Below, in pieces: positions 57,061-64,000 of a stretch of DNA of 64,000 nucleotides. A model generated the notes under the pieces. That model saw nothing but the letters and a program-made list of their open reading frames with translations, was not told where the DNA came from and ran no database searches. Positions within the stretch are counted from its first letter, which is position 1. Each line of letters opens with the position of its first letter. The translations under genes and the position numbers were made by a program. The stretch is from positions 3,484,001-3,548,000 of the forward strand of contig NC_092581.1 of the NCBI RefSeq assembly GCF_037975245.1, given 5' to 3'. Origin of the DNA: Apostichopus japonicus. Lineage: Eukaryota; Echinodermata; Holothuroidea; Aspidochirotida; Stichopodidae.

Positions 57061-57791
57061 TACTCATTCCTCTCCCCAGCAACCTTCCACGCCACCAACA
57101 CACAACATGTATAGAAATGTGGAGAAGTTAACCGGTTAAAACTCTTTGAGGGACCAGGTTGGCGACAGAAGTTGAAAAGTGTGACACGTGTATACAGGAA
57201 TCGTCGTGGAAAGAAGTCACGGATAATTGTGATGGTGCTATAAAAGACTGAACATGCGCAGATCATCGTAATTACGTCATTAGCCTACTATAAGTAGAGA
57301 TGTTGAGTATGATACATCCAGTGCCCGGAGCTTTTAAAAAAAAAATTATATGAAAGTCATCGTTCACATTGATGCGATGTCGGTTATAAGATACTGTGAT
57401 TATTAGCGTTCACCCATTGGTTCTCAAATAAGTCGATTAAACGACCATTATTCGAGTGTTGACAACTGATCGACGGTATTACATTAATCTTTATTCAAGG
57501 CGAGGACACAAAACCACAACCAATATATTTAGCTATATGATAGAGAATCCTTGCAAAGAACAACTCCTCCAAACATCTAAGAAAACTCTTGCTATGTTTG
57601 AGAGATAGTCAATAGTTTAAAAGTCTCGTCTGGGAGCTGTCACTTGTAATCCTGTTTGGTCATATAGTGTCCCTACGATCTGAAACGTTTTACTTTTTCT
57701 ACTGGTTTTTTTTACTGGTTCCATATTCATATTTTCAATGTTTCATTTATAGTTGACACTTAAACCAATGTCATCATTAGGTCATGTATAT

Positions 57792-58155
57792 CAGTGGCGT
57801 AGGAAGGTACTTTTGAGTGGGGGGGGGGGGCTGAAGACTGATGGTCGGCCTGGGGGAGGGGTCTAAGGGGAGGGGTGTACCCAGCATTTCCAGGTGGCCT
57901 CAGATGCAATTTGGTGCAATATAGCACACTTCCACACCCACTCCATTTTGTAAACTTAATTTTGTATTTTTCACCTGGCCTTAGATGCAATTTGGTGCTC
58001 CAAATGAGATTTTTTCCTCATTTGGAAATGAAAAAGGGGTTTTCGGACTTGCGAAGCGGGGGGGGGGGGGGCGGAATGATACTTCCGCCCCTCCACATTT
58101 TTCACTGGGGGGGGGGCTGGCGCCCCCCAGCCCCCCCGGTTCCTACGCCCTTGCA
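57792..58155. mobile_element. 364-bp hAT-like MITE of the CAGTGGCG group
   Basis: Starts CAGTGGCGTAGGAAGG and ends GGTTCCTACGCCCTTG. The 8-bp word ATGTATAT flanks both sides (57784-57791 and 58156-58163), two bases off the expected right terminus. Inside, AGATGCAATTTGGTGC is repeated about 83 bp apart, and G and C tracts face each other near the right end. No transposase. Confidence 0.8.
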
Positions 58156-58499
58156 ATGTATATTAACCAACTTCAGTATTTAACTGAGTTTCAGCATTTG
58201 CAAAACCCACCTCCATTTCAGACAATAAACGTTGCAATAAATAAGAAAGAAACACACAAGCACACACACACACACATGACAGACACACAGACTTGAAGCA
58301 CATGTATAACTCAGCGATGTCATATTTAGACTTGATCAAGTCGTACGTCTCGTATGTGAGGGAACATTAAAATCCGTGATACTTCCGACCTGGAATAAGA
58401 GTTTTCTCATTTGTTTGAGGAAGTTGTTTATGGCAGTTATCCCTGTTACGGATTGTGAACAATGATGATTGACTTTGTGTTATAACCTTTAACCTTCAT

Positions 58500-61400
58500 C
58501 AGCCCATAGCAACCGATTTACAGTAGTCCATCTGTAATCGAGTGAAAGCGAAACAAAACTATATGTACATAACAACGATAATAGCCTAGGATAAAACGCA
58601 CCGTTGAATTTTATTATAGGCCTTTAATGTATCGGCGTAATGTTAGTGAACATTTTATGTGTGAAGTAATGTACATGTGACGGAAACAAAAACATTTTGT
58701 TTTCGACTTTATAAGTTATTTATTAAGTAGTTCAGTTATGAAGGTTATATAGTTTGTCATTTGAATGAAGTGTTCGATATACATCTACTCATCTGGATAC
58801 TTCAAATGCATTGTCGCGAAATTGGTACTTTACACAGTGGCACAATAACTATATATATATAGGACGTAGGCCTATACAGTTCATGACACTTATATGTGCA
58901 TGGTCGATTCCGATAAAGTACAAAACGAAAGCGAAAGAAAACAGAAAAGTCTAAAGTCCATTTAATGATACTGCCATGAAGCTATAAAGAGGTCGAATTG
59001 ATCACGAACTCCAATAAATTACTGAAGAAGAGGAAAATATCGCAAATTGGCTTAATTCAAAGCAGAATTCAGGGATTGAAAATTTAAAGGGGCGAATTCG
59101 CAGCATATAGAGAAGTAACGGATGCTTCCAAAATGTACTGAGGTGGCATGCCTTGGCATAATTTATGCATGCCACCATTCATTTGAACACCCAAATATTA
59201 TCATAAAGATACGAAAAACCAAGCAAACGATATACCAAAACTGTCGAAAAGATGTTCTTTAAAAGGTTGTACCGTTAGTCTGTAAACATTCTAGCATTTT
59301 TACGTCACTATATGATAACCGTTAACAATCTTTAATGTATTAACAATGTAATGTAGCATACACACTCATGGATACATATCCATCTGTCCGTCGATCCATC
59401 CATCCGTCCGTCTGTTTGCCACACACGCACGTTTCTATGTACATATACCTCTGGCATATATAACTCACACTACCGATTGTGTCGGAATGCATCGTTCTTT
59501 TCTAGCCATACATTCTTTTACCGTTTAGAAACTCGTGACGTTGGAAGGGAAATAAAAGGTGCTAAAAGTTAAGGCCCGGGAGGAAAAGGGCGTCCGTAAA
59601 GGGGTTAAAAGGTTAACCTTAGTGGTCAGCTTAAAGGAATTACCGAAATACCAGGAAACTGTGTTAGTTATAAGAATAAATATTAAAATAATAATAGTAA
59701 AGTATATAGGTGGTTGCTGAACTAGTGGAGGGGCCTGCGGGAATGAGAAGTTATGGTTGGGTACGTGAGAGGAGAAATACAGCGAACACTGATAGAGAAA
59801 GTGAGTGAAAGAGAGAACGCGTGAGAGAAGGAAACAGTGGGATTGCCCACATTTGCCGCGCAGAGGGGGGAAAGTATTTGTAAGAAAACTTACAGTAAGC
59901 AAATCTCAAAAAATTTGCTTCGCCAAACTTCGTCAGTTCAGACCAGGAAACTCTTAATTGCATGCAGCTCCCTGATTATGAGTTTCGCCAGAAATATGAA
60001 AAATAATAAACCTTGCTGTCTTTGTGCTCAGGTTAAGAATAGAGGTTGAGCATGCCACATTCGAAACAGCTCATGTATCAACGTGAAATCATATACCGTA
60101 GGCTGAAACTTAATGACAAATTGGATCGTATACATCACCCATAAAAGTGGGTCAAATGATTGACCTTTGGAGCGTACGGATGAGGAGAAAGGTATTTTCG
60201 GTAACAAAACATTGTTATGATTTCAGCTCAAGGTATGTACTTCATTTTTAGTTCAAGATGGCTTGGATTGAAAAAAATTCAATTTCATTGTATTGCTGAG
60301 CTGAACTTTCACGTATCGATTCCTGTGACGTCATATCAAATAACGGTACACACACAAGGTCATAGTTGAACTATACATAAAGTCAATATGACGTTTAATT
60401 CGATTAAGTTTATTGATTAAACTTTGTAATAAGCAAGATAAAATTTTAAATTCCAAACTGAATTGAAGAAGATGTAGTTTGTCATGTATGATCTCAGTAT
60501 AATTGCATATTGTAACATTACATGTGTTATTTTCTGATTCTGTGTGTTTGTCTTTAGGTATTATCTGTGTTAATAGGTATACAACTATACAAGGATTGCA
60601 GTTATTTAAAGTGTATTGTGTAAAGTTCATTTATATGTTTGATTTTATGTATTTTACACTTCACATGTTTGGAAACACACTAAAGGTTTGAACTGAGCTA
60701 TGAAGGTATACCCGACACAGATGTTAGATGAGGGAGGGGAGGCCAAGTGGGTAGGTGCGCAAAGGGTCTTACATTATTTAATAACACACTAAAAAAGGAT
60801 GCATGTACTCTTATCTATACCAATGAAGGTAAAAATGATAGATAAGATAATAATATTAGCATCTAAGCCCCTCACCCATACAAACTGTCTCAAATTTCCC
60901 CTTTAGAGCCCTCCTCAGGAAGGAGATCACGCTAAGGAATTCTAGTCACAAGCTTAATCAAACACCACCTACGCGTGAAAATGGATTGAAGTAATATTGG
61001 TCGCCTCCCTCCTTCCTCGGTGTAGAAGGCGTAACTTTGATTAAGTGGGTTATACCTGAAAATAGCCATAACTTGACATTGCCTGGCTAGGAAACAAATT
61101 TCGCTAAGCAACCAATTTCTGCCAAAGGTGGCCCTGTGTGAACATGTTCACGGTGCAAGTATACCCATCTTTCAAATATATTTAAAATTCGTTTTTTGAC
61201 TTATGACCTCAAACCTATTTGCAAAGAAGTCATTGTGTCGACATTTTTCATGCTAATTTTATTTAACGTGCTAGCGGTCATATTGGATCTTCGGAAGTGG
61301 TGGCCATGGTAACAGTGAAGACCTCCTTTCAGATTTCTGTTTATCGTTCATAAACAAGCAAGAACAAATCGAAACTAAAATAAAAACATCAAAGGAAAAC

Positions 61401-62227
61401 GAAGGAAGGGTAAACTTTAGTCGACTTTTATTTCTGTACGATGGTCAGCTGCTATACGATTATATTTTACGCATAAGTCTCGACAAAAATGTGACGTTCG
61501 GTTAGGCCGGCTATTTCGTAACTTCTAAATGTTTACGAGTGCTTTGCTATTTGGAGTATTCCGGAATCCGGGTTGACCCCTCATAGTGATGAAGTAAAGG
61601 CATTACAAGTAAACGACGAAGTGGTTACAAGATTGTACGATAGAATATTGGTGTGTACATTGGTGTTATTATATACGAGTGGGGTGTTAAACTGTTGTGT
61701 CGGGATGTACATGCGCAGGTTATACAGAATAAACATACGATACGTGTGTAAGTTAAACGGTGATCTCAGTCAGGGTGGACCCCACCGTTCCCCCTTTTTA
61801 CGTTTCAAGAAGATCTTCACATACTCACCCGATGCACATGGGAGAACACAGTAACTACTTTAAATCTTAAAGTTTTGTGCCAAAGTAAAACCAGTTTGAT
61901 GCATTTGTTGGGATAACACATATCCTCAGTTCTTATTGTAATCCTATAGCACATGCTACCGATTTATCAGATTTATCAGCACGATCCAGTATTTACTGTG
62001 ATTTACAGTAGTTACTCTAATCTCTTTGTGAATTTTGCTGGCCACAGAGCTGAACGTTATTATCGGTATCCCCCTCTCCAAGTTAGTCTGAGGACGAATC
62101 AGCATTGAGAAATTCCATGAATATGCTAATTTAATCTTTGTGAGTCCTTCTCAGAAACCTTGCTGACGACATCCGAAGGTTATAGTACGGCGAATGGATT
62201 GTAGTAACTTCAGTAGGTTATCTTATA
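58500..62227. other. No gene recognised
   Basis: AT-rich sequence with scattered ORFs (for example 59525-59902 minus and 61573-61854 plus) lacking start context, homology or consistent splice sites. Isolated CCATGGTAAC-type words (61.31 kb) were noted only. Confidence 0.4.
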
Positions 62228-62551
62228 TCAAGATAAAGGTCCAATGTATGAAAGTACCCCATTAAGTAAATGGGCGAGCACATATTGACTCGTAGTATAT
62301 GCAACACCAATGGCGCATGTACTACAAAACGTTACTATAGGATCAACCATGCCAATGGAAGCTGCTTGTCTTCCACTGTAACTGTAAAATGAATCATAGT
62401 TTAGAAGACTACGCTGTCTAGTGCCACTGCAGGTGATAAGAGAGAATAATTTATAAGGCAGTAAGATGTTGCTGACAGTATTAACAGTTCCCATAACCGG
62501 TATAAGATCCTGTGTAGTATCTGTTCCCTTTCGAGGGGAATGGTGATGCAC
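62228..62551 (-). CDS. Unrecognised 107-codon ORF
   Basis: Starts MHHHSPRKGTDTTQDL and has mixed composition with a moderately hydrophobic C-terminal half (TFCSTCAIGVAYTTSQYVLA). No domain, no clear signal peptide, no splice context. Could be chance, a retroelement fragment or a lineage-specific small gene. Confidence 0.2.
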   Translation of the reverse strand: MHHHSPRKGTDTTQDLIPVMGTVNTVSNILLPYKLFSLITCSGTRQRSLLNYDSFYSYSGRQAASIGMVDPIVTFCSTCAIGVAYTTSQYVLAHLLNGVLSYIGPLS

Positions 62552-63569
62552 ACCCGACGATGATCACACAGTCACAGTCCCGATTCAAGGGGACCATATC
62601 AATTCCTTAGCGCCATTCCCTGTGCGGCACGCGAACTGAGTTCGACCGCCGCAGTTTTAGGCCTATGACTTTACCATATAGACCATTTTCCAACAGCCAT
62701 AACGTGAAAAGTTAATACCGAAAAAACTTAGTTCAAACGGCACTAAACAGAGAAATGTGTTGTCTCTCAAGTTCTGTTATTTTCTTAACAATACAGTTCA
62801 AAATTCCACCGGACTTGGGTGATTTACGATGCAAGGTTAATAAATATCAAACTCAAAACCCTCATTGAAAACACACAGTAAATACTGAAGAAAATCACCA
62901 TTTGATAGCCGTACTTTGTTTGCGTAACCATCCTCTTGAATATTCATTGCCAAATTTAGTTCAAACGGTTTTGGAAAGGATTTTTTCTTAACTTTAAATT
63001 GATGTTAAATTCATTTTCATTGGTCACTATCTTCAATCGGACTAAGTACAATCCAATCGAATGTCTTCTAAGAAAAATACAAGTTTCGCTTTCTTCGGTG
63101 GGCACGCCATTACGTAATATGTGTATCCTGTACTCTGCAATAGGGTACAGCCACGCAATGCACAGTGTTCACCTACAATGCCACAGCCGAGATTCGATTT
63201 CAAAACGTCATATTGTATCGAACTTAATATTATTTCAAAGAAAATGACCGTAGAATATGCATCATTAAATGTTGAAGCAAGTAAGTACCAATTAATTTAT
63301 CTAATGCAATCCTAATTATAGAAACACCGTTTAAGACCCCCTTGATGAATGGAATAGTCCAACCAACTTGTCCGCACAGAGCCACAGGATTTTCGGTCAA
63401 GGTGATGAGTCATACGCGTTGGTCAGTAAGAGGGCTATTTTGAAGGATGTTTAGTGTGCATTTTAGAAAGAAAGGAATTGATATGTGGGGTTGAGAGCGG
63501 ATCAGTCGTTCGGTAGTTTGGTTTTCGTACCCAGGTTCTTTCCTGGGCGACTTTTTCTTAAAAAGTAGT

Positions 63570-63620
63570 GCCTAGCCCGATAGAAACATGATATCCATTC
63601 TGCTCATACTGTCAGCCTAA
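63570..63620. mobile_element. Fragment of the 210-bp MITE family
   Basis: GATAGAAACATGATATCCA followed by CTGCTCATACTGTCAG matches the central part of the element at 6100-6410. Only about 50 bp are recognisable. Confidence 0.5.
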
Positions 63621-64000
63621 CGAGGGTCATGAAGCGGTCCATGAAAGTGACGTATATATACAGCAAGAAATACGTGTCGTAACTGGGTGGTCACAGCACT
63701 TATAGTCTATATACTCATTCATATGAAATGACTTATATGAATATAAGAAACCAGGCGAACTTTTTCGACCGAAAATGCTGATTATTTGCTTTAAGATTAT
63801 CGTATGGATATAGAACAATGTTACTCGGTTTAACAGTATTTATTGCAGCTAAATATGGTTACATTTAATTATGATATGTCATACATGATAAAGCTATATT
63901 CCACTACTTGGGAGGTTCATTCTTGTTTCTATATATGACTGTATATGTGCAGCCTATACTGCTCCACACAGACGTTCTAAAGGACTTCATTCTTGCCATA

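Noticed and set aside
56852-57139. Plus-strand ORFs with poly-Pro and poly-Ser stretches
   Set aside because: They are produced by the CTC microsatellite; no conserved residues outside it.
59525-59902. Minus-strand ORF of 125 codons, Phe/Ser/Pro-rich
   Set aside because: Composition follows the local base bias; no start context, homology or splice sites could be cited.
1-64000. CRISPR arrays, bacterial operons or prophage-like modules
   Set aside because: The window is clearly eukaryotic: spliced genes, microsatellites and MITEs; the tandem arrays have no spacer structure.

Overview
The window is eukaryotic animal DNA: AT-rich, with intron-split genes, long introns, many G/C homopolymer runs, microsatellites and numerous short inverted-repeat transposons. 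Recurrent TAGGCCTA-type words, the gene content and long introns suggest a marine invertebrate deuterostome, most likely an echinoderm. This is an inference from sequence style, not a proven assignment.

Three protein-coding genes can be recognised by joining exons at phase-compatible GT/AG sites. (1) On the minus strand, from about 17.9 kb down past the left edge, lies the 5' part of an androglobin (ADGB) orthologue: a 137-codon first exon, a 10-kb first intron with a 1.3-kb 21-bp minisatellite, and six conserved exons of the calpain-like N-terminal region. The globin domain and C-terminus are off the left edge or not found. (2) On the plus strand, 28.8-36.3 kb, lies a WDCP (C2orf44-like, WD repeat and coiled-coil protein) orthologue in eight consecutive exons; the coiled-coil C-terminus is not found. 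(3) On the minus strand, 46.95-38.89 kb, lies a complete six-exon SFT2 domain gene (SFT2D2-like, 164 aa), tail to tail with WDCP.

Between ADGB and WDCP (18-28.8 kb) are three short ATG-initiated exon-like ORFs on the minus strand (starts at 25492, 24501, 21586). Each has an upstream in-frame stop and ends at a GT donor in phase 2, the same phase as the recognised ADGB first exon and the ADGB exon 2 acceptor. Several RFX/X-box-like sites lie upstream of these starts. I read this as a possible cluster of alternative first exons with ciliary-type promoters, serving ADGB or an unidentified gene.

The rest is rich in non-autonomous DNA transposons with terminal inverted repeats and 8-bp target duplications (hAT-like). 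They include a nested same-family pair (26.9-28.0 kb), two copies of a 345-bp element, two or three copies of a 210-bp element and a 649-bp long-inverted-repeat element. Two tRNA-like sequences (SINE heads or tRNA pseudogenes) and a Penelope-like remnant carrying a hammerhead-ribozyme-like core (41917-41955) lie in the region of the SFT2 gene. From 47 to 64 kb I find no recognisable gene, only a few unassigned ORFs and repeats.
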